A DNA stretch of 64,000 nt from Polaromonas sp. (GTDB taxonomy: Bacteria; Pseudomonadota; Gammaproteobacteria; Burkholderiales; Burkholderiaceae_C). The position numbers were made by a program, and so were the translations under genes. The notes beneath the pieces are model-generated. The model had not been told where the DNA came from. It did not search any database and worked only from the letters and a program-made list of their open reading frames with translations. Below, piece by piece: positions 8,755-16,514 of the stretch. Position 1 is the stretch's first letter. Each line of letters opens with the position of its first letter. The stretch is taken from contig NZ_JAAFGZ010000003.1 in the NCBI RefSeq assembly GCF_010365105.1, positions 62,001 through 126,000 of the forward strand. Direction: 5' to 3'.

Positions 8755-9025
8755 GAATTCACCTTGTTGGCCGGTATCCGGGCTCGCGGAACTGCTTTCA
8801 TCGCCTTCCCAAGCGCGTGTTCAAAACGCTCAGTGGCTCATGATGAAAACTGAACGCAGCCCTGAATTTCAGAGCCGCATTCGTCCGTTTACCGTTGCGG
8901 GGGCAGCGCAGGTTAGAGGTCGCAGCGCTTGGCAAACCGGCTTGCCCCGGTGCTCATGGCGTTGACTTCCCCCTGCTTCCCGTTGAACTGCAGCATGTGA
9001 ACCATGCGGCGAGCACCAACAGCGG
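8755..9025 (-). promoter_or_regulatory. Cobalamin (B12) riboswitch upstream of btuB
   Basis: On the minus strand the region contains, in order, GGTGCTCGCC, GGGAAGCAGGGGGAAGTC (9000-8960 area), the conserved GCTGCCCCCGCAACGGTAAA (8907-8887), a GCCACTG element, and the B12-box sequence CGAGCCCGGATACCGGCC (8786-8769). These are the conserved blocks of AdoCbl riboswitches in the right order and spacing. About 90 bases separate the B12 box from the btuB start; they include a GGCGGGGAAGCCGG hairpin that may be part of the expression platform. Ends are approximate. Confidence 0.92.
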
Positions 9026-9071
9026 GCATTCTACGCGGCAAAATACGCCTGACCCTACAATCGCAAGTGCC

Positions 9072-9320
9072 ATGCCGAACCAACACACCATCGATTCCAT
9101 CGACCAGATTACCGAACGCGTAGAGCAGCTTTTGCTGCGCTATGAAGAATTACAGCGCACCAACGCCCAGCTGGGTGAACAGGTCACGGCCCTGTCGCAC
9201 GAGCGGGATTCGCTCAGGTCAAGGCTCAGCGCTGCACGCGCCCGCGTGGATGCACTGATCGAGCGGCTGCCCGAAACCACCGACTCCGTTGTCAACCCCT
9301 TTGTGGACCCTGCGCGATGA
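9072..9320 (+). CDS. ZapB-like small coiled-coil protein
   Basis: 82-aa acidic, almost wholly helical protein with heptad pattern (ITERVEQLLLRYEELQRTNAQL) matching the short ZapB/TIGR02449-like proteins that precede zapA in many beta- and gammaproteobacteria. It probably takes part in Z-ring assembly. The ATG at 9072 is chosen; longer upstream frames run into the riboswitch. Its stop overlaps the zapA start as ATGA (9317-9320), so the two are coupled. Confidence 0.8.
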   Translation: MPNQHTIDSIDQITERVEQLLLRYEELQRTNAQLGEQVTALSHERDSLRSRLSAARARVDALIERLPETTDSVVNPFVDPAR

Positions 9321-9661
9321 AACAGCTTGAAGTACAGATCATGGGTCAGAACTACATGCTGGGCTGCCCGGAAAACAGCGAAATCCGCCTGCTCGAAGCG
9401 GTTGACACCGTTGATTCGGCCATGTGCAAGATCCGCGATGCCGGCAAGGTGAAGGCACGCGACCGGATTGCCGTTCTGGCGGCGCTGAACCTGGCCTACC
9501 AGTTGCTCGAGCCTGTCCCCACGCCGCCTGAACCTGTCCAGCAGACCCCCGAGACGCTGGCCAATGCCACCGATGGCGCCAGTGATGCGTCCGGGGCACA
9601 GCTGCAGTCACTGCTTCAAAAGCTGGACGCTGCGCTGGCCAGCCAGAATCTCTCGTCTTGA
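9317..9661 (+). CDS. zapA: Cell division protein ZapA
   Basis: 114-aa FtsZ-associated protein that bundles FtsZ filaments. The N-terminal globular part KQLEVQIMGQNYMLGCPENSE is the ZapA domain start, followed by AVDTVDSAMCKIRDAGKVKARDRIAVLAALNLAYQL, the helical core. The C-terminus (PTPPEPVQQTPE onward) is Pro/Gln-rich before a final short helix. Translation is coupled to the ZapB-like gene, and the 6S RNA gene begins about 55 bp downstream, an order conserved in many proteobacteria. Confidence 0.9.
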   Translation: MKQLEVQIMGQNYMLGCPENSEIRLLEAVDTVDSAMCKIRDAGKVKARDRIAVLAALNLAYQLLEPVPTPPEPVQQTPETLANATDGASDASGAQLQSLLQKLDAALASQNLSS

Positions 9662-9704
9662 CCTTTTCGGACTTTCGTCCGGCATCCGATCCGGCGTTTG
9701 GGCC

Positions 9705-9710
9705 TACAAT
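9705..9710 (+). promoter_or_regulatory. Candidate -10 box of the 6S RNA promoter
   Basis: TACAAT lies six bases before the first base of the 6S closing stem (about 9716). No convincing -35 hexamer is visible. Confidence 0.5.
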
Positions 9711-9715
9711 TGTTT

Positions 9716-9891
9716 TGTCTGCGGTGCGCGCCGGGCTTTATATTTCCTTGAACCAATGCTCCACGAGCACGGGCTTGGTAAATTGTCAGACAGGTGTGAT
9801 CGTCTCGCGTCAGACGAACCCGAAGCCTGACTGCCCTCGCCCACCTGAACCCCGGTTCAGGATGACGGTCCGGTGGCATTCGCAGACACCT
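9716..9891 (+). ncRNA. ssrS: 6S RNA
   Basis: Regulatory RNA that binds and sequesters housekeeping RNA polymerase. The ends pair perfectly: TGTCTGCG at 9716-9723 with CGCAGACA at 9881-9888. Inside are the family-like right arm CCGGTTCAGGATGACGGTCC and a large central bulge flanked by GGGCTTGGTAAATTG and GAACCCGAAGCC. Position directly after zapA is the classic ssrS locus. A run of T residues (CCTTTTTC) follows. Length about 176 nt fits 6S RNA. Exact ends are inferred from pairing. Confidence 0.85.
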
Positions 9892-9967
9892 TTTTCTTGC
9901 TATCGCATCAAGCACCGCCGTTTTCACCTGAATGCGGCGCCCGTCCTGATCCCCAACGCTGCCTTCC

Positions 9968-10783
9968 ATGATTCTCGAACCCCTGCTGATCCTTGAACTG
10001 GCCGTGCTTGGCGTGGGCACCGGCTTCCTCGCCGGCCTGCTGGGCATAGGCGGCGGAATGCTGATGGTGCCGTTCATCACCATCATCATGGCCAATCGCG
10101 GGGTTTCCGCAGACCTGGCGGTGAAAATGGCCATTGCCACGTCCATGGCCACCATCATCTTCACGTCCCTTTCGAGTGTTCGGGCACACCACAAGCGTGG
10201 CGCCGTGCGCTGGGACATCGTCAGGCGACTCGCCCCGGGCATTGTGGCGGGCAGCATCGTCGGCAGCCTGGGTGTGTTTGCCCTTCTCAAGGGGTCTTAC
10301 CTGGCGATTTTCTTTGGCGTGTTCGTCAGTTTTTCCGCCACCCAGATGTTCATGGACAAAAAACCCAAGCCCACGCGCCAGATGCCTGGTACCGGCGGCC
10401 AGCTGGCTGCTGGCGGCTTCATAGGCTTCATGTCTGGCCTGATCGGCGCAGGCGGCGGCTTCATCAGCGTGCCTTTCATGACCTGGTGCAACGTTCCCAT
10501 CCACAATGCCGTTGCCACTTCTGCGGCGCTGGGTTTTCCGATTGCCATGGCCAATGTGCTGGGCTACGCCATCAGCGGGCAAACCGTGCAGAACCTGCCG
10601 CAAGGCTCGCTGGGCTATATCTGGCTGCCGGCGCTGGCCGTGGTCGCCACCTGCAGTTTCCTGACCGCACCACTCGGCGCCAGGGCAGCGCACAACATTC
10701 CGGTCGGCAAACTCAAGCGGGTATTCGCCAGCATCCTGTATCTGCTGGCAGCCTACATGCTCTACAAAGGGCTGAGCAGCTAA
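9968..10783 (+). CDS. TSUP-family (TauE/SafE) membrane permease
   Basis: 271-aa integral membrane protein with about eight hydrophobic segments and the duplicated TauE/SafE signatures GFLAGLLGIGGGMLMVPF near residue 20 and GFMSGLIGAGGGFISVPF near 155, followed by ATSAALGFPIA. Family members export sulfite, sulfoacetate or related anions; the substrate here cannot be read from the sequence. It follows the 6S RNA gene and is convergent with the RraA-like gene, 18 bp apart. In many relatives ygfA follows ssrS, but not here. Confidence 0.88.
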   Translation: MILEPLLILELAVLGVGTGFLAGLLGIGGGMLMVPFITIIMANRGVSADLAVKMAIATSMATIIFTSLSSVRAHHKRGAVRWDIVRRLAPGIVAGSIVGSLGVFALLKGSYLAIFFGVFVSFSATQMFMDKKPKPTRQMPGTGGQLAAGGFIGFMSGLIGAGGGFISVPFMTWCNVPIHNAVATSAALGFPIAMANVLGYAISGQTVQNLPQGSLGYIWLPALAVVATCSFLTAPLGARAAHNIPVGKLKRVFASILYLLAAYMLYKGLSS

Positions 10784-10801
10784 ACCTGCGGGTTGTGCGC
10801 C

Positions 10802-11314
10802 TCATGCCTTGAGCGGCGACGCCATCACAACCATGCCGTCCTCATCGGCATACAGCCAGTCGCCCGGATAGACCCATATGCCCTGAACCTGCACCGCAAC
10901 GTCCCGTTGCCCTTGCTGCCTTTTTTCGGTGGGCAGGGGCATGGCGGCCAGGGCGCATATGCCGGTGTCGCACTGGGCAAGTTCGCTGACATCGCGCACG
11001 CAGCCATCCACCACGACGCCGGCCCAACCGTTTCTGGCCGCTGCAGCGCCCAGGTTGCCGCCGACCAGCGCGCGGCGCAGCGACGCGCCGCCAGCGACCA
11101 CCAGCACCCGGCCTTCGCCGGGCGAATCCACAGCCTCCTTGACCAGTGAATTGTCTTCAAAGCATTTGACCGTTGACACCGGACCGCTGAACCGGGCGAG
11201 TCCGCCAAAGTTCCTGAACACGGGCGGCAGCACCCGGAATTGACCCGTGCAGTCATTTTTATGAACATCACAAAGATCGCAAGTTGCGAATGCAGGAAAT
11301 GGTACAGGGGTCAT
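10802..11314 (-). CDS. RraA-family protein (HMG/CHA aldolase-like)
   Basis: 170-aa protein with the RraA fold marks ATCDLCDV at the start, GGNLGAAAARNGWAGVVVDGCVRD in the middle and YPGDWLYADEDGMVV at the end. Family members either act as divalent-metal-dependent 4-hydroxy-4-methyl-2-oxoglutarate aldolase/oxaloacetate decarboxylase or inhibit RNase E. The conserved Arg-Asp of GCVRD and the Asp in the GD segment favour retention of the aldolase site. The ATG at 11314 is preferred to 11389, whose extension lacks family similarity. No aromatic-degradation genes are adjacent. Confidence 0.83.
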   Translation of the reverse strand: MTPVPFPAFATCDLCDVHKNDCTGQFRVLPPVFRNFGGLARFSGPVSTVKCFEDNSLVKEAVDSPGEGRVLVVAGGASLRRALVGGNLGAAAARNGWAGVVVDGCVRDVSELAQCDTGICALAAMPLPTEKRQQGQRDVAVQVQGIWVYPGDWLYADEDGMVVMASPLKA

Positions 11315-11494
11315 TTGGGGTCCGCTTTCAGGAAGAGTTGGAAGTATTTTGCGAGCATCTGCGCCACGGCATACGGCTCGGCTCGGCACTCAGGCATTGA
11401 TTTTTTGATTTTCAGGGGTAAATCTTCCACATGAGGCCGGAAATAAAGTGTTTTCCCGCTTTCAAACCGGATTTTCTCCAGTAGCATGCGCTAA

Positions 11495-11522
11495 GCCACG
11501 AAGAAGTCGTTCTTCGGGTGGC
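11495..11522 (+). other. Hairpin in the SWIB gene leader
   Basis: GCCACGAAGAA pairs with TTCTTCGGGTGGC across a GTCG loop, with a two-base bulge. It lies about 30 nt before the SWIB gene start and its AGAAGGAA ribosome site, and has no T run. Confidence 0.4.
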
Positions 11523-11552
11523 GATCTGTCAACTGTCTAGAAGGAATCAATC

Positions 11553-11969
11553 ATGGCAACTGCACCAAAAGCGCCAGTAAAAAAAGCGGCACCAGAAAAA
11601 ACTGTCGCTGCAAAAAAAGCGGCGCCTGCCAAAACGGCTGCCGCCAAAAAAGCCAGCCCTGCCAAGGAGGCTGCAACGGCCAAACCGGCTGCAAGCAAAG
11701 TCGCTGCGCCCGCCAAGAAGCGCACACCGAATCCAGCCTTCATGAAGGCGCTGACCCTGAGCCCCGAATTGTCAGCAGTGGTCGGCGACAAGCCTTTGCC
11801 ACGCACTGAAATTGTCAGCAAGCTGTGGGTTTACATCAAGGCCAACAACCTGCAGGACCAGGCCAACAAGCGCATGATCAATGCAGACAAGAAGTTGCTG
11901 GCCGTGTTTGGCAAGCCCCAAGTTTCCATGTTTGAAATGGCGGGACTGATCGGCAAGCACGTCAAGTAA
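11553..11969 (+). CDS. SWIB/MDM2-domain protein with Lys/Ala-rich tail
   Basis: 138-aa basic protein. Residues 1-58 are almost only Ala, Lys, Pro and Thr in KKAAPAK-like repeats, resembling histone H1 C-terminal tails. Residues about 59-138 form a SWIB domain (NPAFMKALTLSPELSAVVG, KLWVYIKANNLQD, INADKKLLAVFG). Chlamydia and many Burkholderiales have such proteins; DNA binding and nucleoid compaction are inferred from charge. SD AGAAGGAA precedes the ATG by about eight bases. A strong terminator follows, so the gene is probably a single transcription unit. Confidence 0.88.
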   Translation: MATAPKAPVKKAAPEKTVAAKKAAPAKTAAAKKASPAKEAATAKPAASKVAAPAKKRTPNPAFMKALTLSPELSAVVGDKPLPRTEIVSKLWVYIKANNLQDQANKRMINADKKLLAVFGKPQVSMFEMAGLIGKHVK

Positions 11970-11990
11970 ACGGCGGCCCGACGACTTCTC

Positions 11991-12017
11991 CAAAAGCCGC
12001 GATCCAGCGGCTTTTTT
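11991..12017 (+). terminator. Rho-independent terminator after SWIB gene
   Basis: AAAAGCCGC, loop GATCCA, GCGGCTTTTTT: nine-base stem with a T run, 22 bp after the stop codon. Confidence 0.88.
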
Positions 12018-12291
12018 GTGCCCGCTATCCAGGCGATCTCCATGCGCGTAATGGCGCATGGGTCAACGCCAGTGCAACAGCGTTGGTCTGGAAAATAGGG
12101 TAAACAAGGAGAAATGACGCGGCAAAACGCGTCAAGCCCGGTAATTAATTGCTAAGATTAAAAATTGTTGGCTCAATTATTGCCTTGACCGAAAAGCATC
12201 CTCGACAGCCTGTTGTCAGCCGATATTTTCCAGTCACTGCAAACGTTCCTGACCCGTCCTGTGATGACTTACCTGCCCCTCTTTCGCAACC
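12018..12291 (+). promoter_or_regulatory. Leader region of the dpp operon
   Basis: Holds the inverted repeats CATGCGC..GCGCATG (about 12041-12060) and GACGCG-GCAAAA-CGCGTC (12116-12133) and an AT-rich stretch near 12140-12180 (TAATTAATTGCTAAGATTAA). An AAGGAGAA followed by ATG at 12114 opens a 13-codon frame overlapping the second hairpin. Promoter boxes cannot be assigned with confidence. Confidence 0.4.
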
Positions 12292-13302
12292 ATGCTGCGC
12301 TTTATTTTTACCCGCCTGAGCCTGATCATTCCCACCTTCCTGGGCATGACATTGCTGGCTTTTTTCCTGATCCGCATGGTGCCGGGAGACCCGATTGAAA
12401 CTATGGCCGGAGAGCGCGGCATTGATCCGGCGCGCCATGCGCAATTGCTCAAGGAGTTTGGCCTCGACAAGCCGGTGCTGGTGCAGTACGGAATTTATAT
12501 CGGCCGGGTGCTCAAGGGCGACCTCGGCAAGTCGCTGATCACGCAGGAGCCGGTGCTCAGTGAATTCATGACGCTGTTTCCAGCCACGATCGAACTGGCC
12601 GTCTGCGCCATTCTTTTCGCGCTGCTGATCGGCATTCCGGCCGGCATTCTTGCGGCTGTCAAGCGAAACTCCATTCTTGACCACGGCGTGATGGGCATTT
12701 CCCTGACGGGCTACTCGATGCCAATTTTCTGGTGGGGCCTGCTGCTGATCCTGCTTTTTTCAGTCCAGCTGGGCTGGACGCCGGTGTCGGGCCGCATGTC
12801 GGTGCAGTACTACATCGAGCCGACCACCGGTTTCCTGCTGATCGACTCGCTGCTTTCAGATGAAAAGGGCGCATTCTGGTCAGCGGCATCCCACCTGATC
12901 CTGCCGACCATTGTGTTGGGCACCAATCCGCTGGCCGTCATCGCGCGCATGACCCGCTCTGCCATGCTCGAAGTTCTGGGCGAGGACTACATCCGCACCG
13001 CGCGCGCCAAGGGACTGTCCAACCTGCGCGTGGTGGCCGTTCATGCCCTGCGCAATGCCTTGATTCCGGTGATCACCGTGATCGGCCTGCAGGTTGGCGT
13101 GCTGTTCACCGGCGCCATCCTGACCGAAACGATTTTTTCCTGGCCCGGTGTCGGCAAATGGCTGATCGAGGCCATCAGCCGGCGCGATTATCCCGTGCTG
13201 CAGGGCGGCATCCTTTTGCTGGGCGCCATCGTCATGGCGGTCAACCTGCTGGTGGACATTACCTACGGCATCATCAATCCCCGCATCAGGCACCAGCGAT
13301 GA
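12292..13302 (+). CDS. dppB: Dipeptide/oligopeptide ABC transporter permease DppB-like
   Basis: 336-aa inner-membrane permease, first gene of a peptide importer operon. The N-terminus RFIFTRLSLIIPTFLGMTLLAFFLIRMVPGDP is typical of DppB/OppB; the cytoplasmic EAA loop appears as EDYIRTARAKGLSNLRVVAVHALRNAL near residue 240. About six membrane segments. No clear SD precedes the ATG. It overlaps dppC by four bases. Peptide substrate is inferred from family; nickel or heme transport by the same family cannot be excluded. Confidence 0.9.
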   Translation: MLRFIFTRLSLIIPTFLGMTLLAFFLIRMVPGDPIETMAGERGIDPARHAQLLKEFGLDKPVLVQYGIYIGRVLKGDLGKSLITQEPVLSEFMTLFPATIELAVCAILFALLIGIPAGILAAVKRNSILDHGVMGISLTGYSMPIFWWGLLLILLFSVQLGWTPVSGRMSVQYYIEPTTGFLLIDSLLSDEKGAFWSAASHLILPTIVLGTNPLAVIARMTRSAMLEVLGEDYIRTARAKGLSNLRVVAVHALRNALIPVITVIGLQVGVLFTGAILTETIFSWPGVGKWLIEAISRRDYPVLQGGILLLGAIVMAVNLLVDITYGIINPRIRHQR

Positions 13303-14204
13303 GCACGGCTATTTTAAAAACACACGTTTCAGAAGCACCAGTCCCGGCCCATCCGCTGCGTGAATTCTGGAGCTACTTCAGCGCCAACCGTGGCGCCGTG
13401 ATGGGCCTGGTCATCGTCGTGACAGTATTGCTGGTGGCCTTGTTCGCCCCCTGGCTTGCGCCGCATGCGCCGAATGTCACCGACAGCGCCGTGTTCCTGA
13501 AGCCGCCCGCCTGGCAGACGGGCGGTTCCTGGTCCTACCCCCTGGGCACCGACGCCATCGGCCGCGACATCCTGTCGCGCCTGATGTACGGTGCACGGCT
13601 GTCGCTGGTCATCGGACTGGCGGTGGTGGCAATATCCGTCGTGGTGGGCACCGTGCTGGGGCTTCTGGCCGGATTTTTCCGGGGCATTTTTGAAATTGCC
13701 ATCATGCGCCTGATGGACATCATCCTGACCCTGCCCAGCCTGTTGCTGGCCATCGTCATCGTTGCCATCCTGGGCCCTGGCCTGATGAATGCCATGCTGG
13801 CCGTGGCCATCGTGGTGCTGCCGCATTACGTGCGCATCACCCGCGCGGCAGTGATTGCCGAAACCTCGCGCGACTACGTCACCGCAGCGCGCATGAGCGG
13901 CGCAGGCCGACTGCGGCTGATGTTCAGCGAAATCTTGCCGAACTGCACCGCACCATTGATCGTGCAGGCGTCGCTTGGCGTGTCCACCGCCATTCTGGAC
14001 GCGGCGGCGCTGGGCTTCCTGGGTCTGGGTGCGCAGCCGCCTTCACCCGAATGGGGCACCATGCTGGCCGATGCGCGCGAATTCGTGCTGCGCGCCTGGT
14101 GGGTCGTGACCTTTCCCGGGCTGGCCATCCTGATCACCGTGCTGGCTTTTAATTTGCTGGGCGACGGGCTGCGCGATGCCTTTGACCCGAAACTCAAGCG
14201 CTAA
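13299..14204 (+). CDS. dppC: Dipeptide/oligopeptide ABC transporter permease DppC-like
   Basis: 301-aa permease partner of DppB. The N-terminal cytoplasmic segment is followed by NRGAVMGLVIVVTVLLVALFAPWLAP, then LGTDAIGRDILSRLMYGARLSL, the DppC block, and an EAA loop RDYVTAARMSGAGRLRLMFSEILPN. The ATG at 13299 overlaps the dppB stop as ATGA; the longer upstream frame is a shadow of dppB. Membrane segments number about six. Confidence 0.92.
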   Translation: MSTAILKTHVSEAPVPAHPLREFWSYFSANRGAVMGLVIVVTVLLVALFAPWLAPHAPNVTDSAVFLKPPAWQTGGSWSYPLGTDAIGRDILSRLMYGARLSLVIGLAVVAISVVVGTVLGLLAGFFRGIFEIAIMRLMDIILTLPSLLLAIVIVAILGPGLMNAMLAVAIVVLPHYVRITRAAVIAETSRDYVTAARMSGAGRLRLMFSEILPNCTAPLIVQASLGVSTAILDAAALGFLGLGAQPPSPEWGTMLADAREFVLRAWWVVTFPGLAILITVLAFNLLGDGLRDAFDPKLKR

Positions 14205-14251
14205 GGCGATAACTTGTGACGTGCAAACAGATTTTTAGTGCCAAATATGCA

Positions 14252-14316
14252 TTTTGCGCACGACTGGCGTGCCCGGGCAGCTATCAATTCAGCAGCAAAA
14301 TTGCTGTTGAATTGAT
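14252..14316 (-). repeat. Short palindromic repeat (family A) with hairpin, dppC-dppD gap
   Basis: Within the 159-bp gap. ATCAATTCAGCAGCAAA and ATTGCTGTTGAATTGAT (14283-14316) form two 17-base arms with 15 paired positions and almost no loop. Read on the minus strand, GAATTGATAGCTGCCCGGGC resembles the other family-A copies. It could also reduce read-through between dppC and dppD. Confidence 0.55.
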
Positions 14317-14363
14317 GCGGTGCTTGCAAGTAAAAATGAAATTTTCCAAAGGTTCCTGTACCC

Positions 14364-15380
14364 ATGGCCCTGCTTGAAATAGAAAACCTGTCCGTCGAGT
14401 TTCCCTCGCAAAACGGCGTGATGCACGCAGTGGACGGCGTCAGCCTGTCACTGGAGGAAGGCGAAGTCCTGGGCATCGTCGGCGAATCGGGCTCGGGCAA
14501 AAGCGTCACCATGATGGCCCTCATGGGTCTGGTGGCCTTTCCGGGCCGGGTGCGTGCCGACAAGCTGCGCTTTGCCGGCCACGACCTGTTGTCCCTGTCG
14601 GACGGCGAGCGCAGCAAGCTCACCGGCAAGGACGTGGCGATGATCTTCCAGGATCCCACGACCAGCCTGAACCCATGCTTCACCGTCGGTTTTCAGATCA
14701 CCGAGACGCTGCGCCTGCATCTCGGTCTGGACCGCAAGGCCGCCACGCGCCAGGCGATCGAGTTGCTGGAGCAGGTCGGCATTCCGGCGCCGGAAAGCCG
14801 GCTCAAGGCCTATCCGCATCAGTTGTCGGGCGGCATGAACCAGCGCGTGATGATTGCCATGGCGATTGCCTGCAACCCGCGCCTCCTGATTGCCGACGAG
14901 CCGACCACCGCCCTCGACGTGACCATCCAGGCGCAAATCCTCGACCTGCTGCGTAGTCTGCAAAAGGAACGCGGCATGGCACTGGTGCTGATCACCCACA
15001 ACATGGGCGTGGTGTCCGAGATGGCGCAGCGCGTGGCCGTGATGTATGCCGGCCAGATCATGGAAGAGCAAAGCGCCCACGCCTTGTTCAACACACCCCA
15101 GCATCCCTACACCGAAGCGCTGCTGGCCGCCCTGCCCGAGCGCAGCGATGGCAGCGCCCGTCTCGCAACCATTCCCGGCATGGTGCCCGGCCTCTATGAC
15201 AGGCCGGCCGGCTGCCTGTTTGCACCCCGCTGCGCCTATGCCACCGAGCATTCACGCACGGTGCGCCCGGAGCTGCGTGCCTGGCAGGACGGCATGGTGC
15301 GCTGCCACTATCCCCTGGGCGACCCCGGCCGGGAAGCCGCCATGGCCCACGACAACCCCATGCCGGAAGCCGTACGATGA
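14364..15380 (+). CDS. dppD: Dipeptide ABC transporter ATP-binding protein DppD-like
   Basis: 338-aa ATPase. Walker [12 protein letters not shown] near residue 37, signature [17 protein letters not shown] near 152, Walker [16 protein letters not shown] near 172. The C-terminal oligopeptide-transporter extension has the Cys-containing segment [14 protein letters not shown] that family members use for an iron-sulfur or structural site. Its stop overlaps the dppF start (15377-15380). The gene starts about 160 bp after dppC, across a repeat. Confidence 0.93.
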   Translation: MALLEIENLSVEFPSQNGVMHAVDGVSLSLEEGEVLGIVGESGSGKSVTMMALMGLVAFPGRVRADKLRFAGHDLLSLSDGERSKLTGKDVAMIFQDPTTSLNPCFTVGFQITETLRLHLGLDRKAATRQAIELLEQVGIPAPESRLKAYPHQLSGGMNQRVMIAMAIACNPRLLIADEPTTALDVTIQAQILDLLRSLQKERGMALVLITHNMGVVSEMAQRVAVMYAGQIMEEQSAHALFNTPQHPYTEALLAALPERSDGSARLATIPGMVPGLYDRPAGCLFAPRCAYATEHSRTVRPELRAWQDGMVRCHYPLGDPGREAAMAHDNPMPEAVR

Positions 15381-16375
15381 GCAGCGCCTCCCCTGCAACC
15401 ACGCCTGTGGTTAAAGCCACGAACCTGAAGCGCGTCTACGAAATCCGGCGCGGCTTCATGGCCAAGCCCGACCTTCTCCAGGCGGTTGGCGGCGTGTCGT
15501 TCACCGTGCATGCCGGCAAGACGCTGGCCGTGGTCGGCGAATCGGGCTGCGGAAAATCAACGCTTGCGCGCATGGTGTCGCTGATCGAAACCCCCACCAG
15601 CGGCGAGCTCAGCATCACCGGCGTCGATGCGGTGCACGGGTCGGACGAACAACACCTGAAGCTGCGCAAGGCGGTGCAACTGGTGTTCCAGAATCCCTAC
15701 GGATCGCTCAACCCGCGCAAGAAAATCGGCGCCATTCTGGAAGCACCGCTTGAAATCAATACGCCCCTGAAGGCACCCGAACGGGCTGAAAAAGCGCGCG
15801 CCATGCTGGCTCTGGTCGGTCTGCGGCCCGAGCATTACGACCGCTATCCGCACATGTTTTCCGGCGGCCAGCGCCAGCGCATCGCCATTGCCCGCGCGCT
15901 GATGCTGAACCCGGCGCTGGTGGTGGCTGACGAGCCGGTGTCGGCGCTCGACGTGTCGATCCAGGCGCAGGTGCTCAACCTGCTGGCCGACCTTCAGCAG
16001 TCGATGGGGCTGGCCTACCTGTTCATCTCGCATGACCTGGGCGTCGTACGCCACATCGCCCACGACGTGCTGGTCATGTATTTGGGCCATGCTGTCGAGC
16101 AAGGTGAAAAAAATGCGCTGTTCGCGCAGCCGCTGCACCCCTACACGCAGGCGTTGCTGGCCTCGACGCCCGGCTTGGCCGGCAGCAGCGCCACCAAGCA
16201 CCGCATTGTGCTCAAGGGCGAACTGCCTTCGCCGCTGAACCCGCCCAAGGGCTGCGTGTTCTCCACCCGCTGCCCGCATGTGACCGACCGCTGCCGTGCT
16301 GAAAGGCCGGTCCTGCGCGAGGTGGCGGGCAGGATGGTGGCCTGCCACCATGCCGAAAATTTTCTTGCAGCCTGA
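15377..16375 (+). CDS. dppF: Dipeptide ABC transporter ATP-binding protein DppF-like
   Basis: 332-aa second ATPase of the peptide importer. Walker [14 protein letters not shown] near residue 55, signature [17 protein letters not shown] near 162, Walker [16 protein letters not shown] near 182, and a C-terminal [15 protein letters not shown] motif with the paired cysteines seen in DppD/OppD-type proteins. Coupled to dppD by an ATGA overlap. Followed by about 140 bp to the binding-protein gene. Confidence 0.93.
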   Translation: MSSASPATTPVVKATNLKRVYEIRRGFMAKPDLLQAVGGVSFTVHAGKTLAVVGESGCGKSTLARMVSLIETPTSGELSITGVDAVHGSDEQHLKLRKAVQLVFQNPYGSLNPRKKIGAILEAPLEINTPLKAPERAEKARAMLALVGLRPEHYDRYPHMFSGGQRQRIAIARALMLNPALVVADEPVSALDVSIQAQVLNLLADLQQSMGLAYLFISHDLGVVRHIAHDVLVMYLGHAVEQGEKNALFAQPLHPYTQALLASTPGLAGSSATKHRIVLKGELPSPLNPPKGCVFSTRCPHVTDRCRAERPVLREVAGRMVACHHAENFLAA

Positions 16376-16514
16376 ATTCGCGGCTCATGCGTTGTCAGCC
16401 CGTGTTCAATGCCGCTTTTCGTTGTCGAATGACCAGCCAGTCCGCGCCAGCGGTGCGGCGAAGCTGGCCGCAAGCCCGCTGCCCTGCAGCATCAACCCAG
16501 AAGGAAGTTGTCAG

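Noticed and set aside
11240..11434. Short plus-strand frame between the RraA-like and SWIB genes
   Set aside because: No SD, low complexity and overlaps the RraA-like start; considered noncoding.
14283..14316. Called as a strong terminator inside the dpp operon
   Set aside because: The hairpin lacks a proper T run and lies in a family-A repeat, so it is listed as repeat only.
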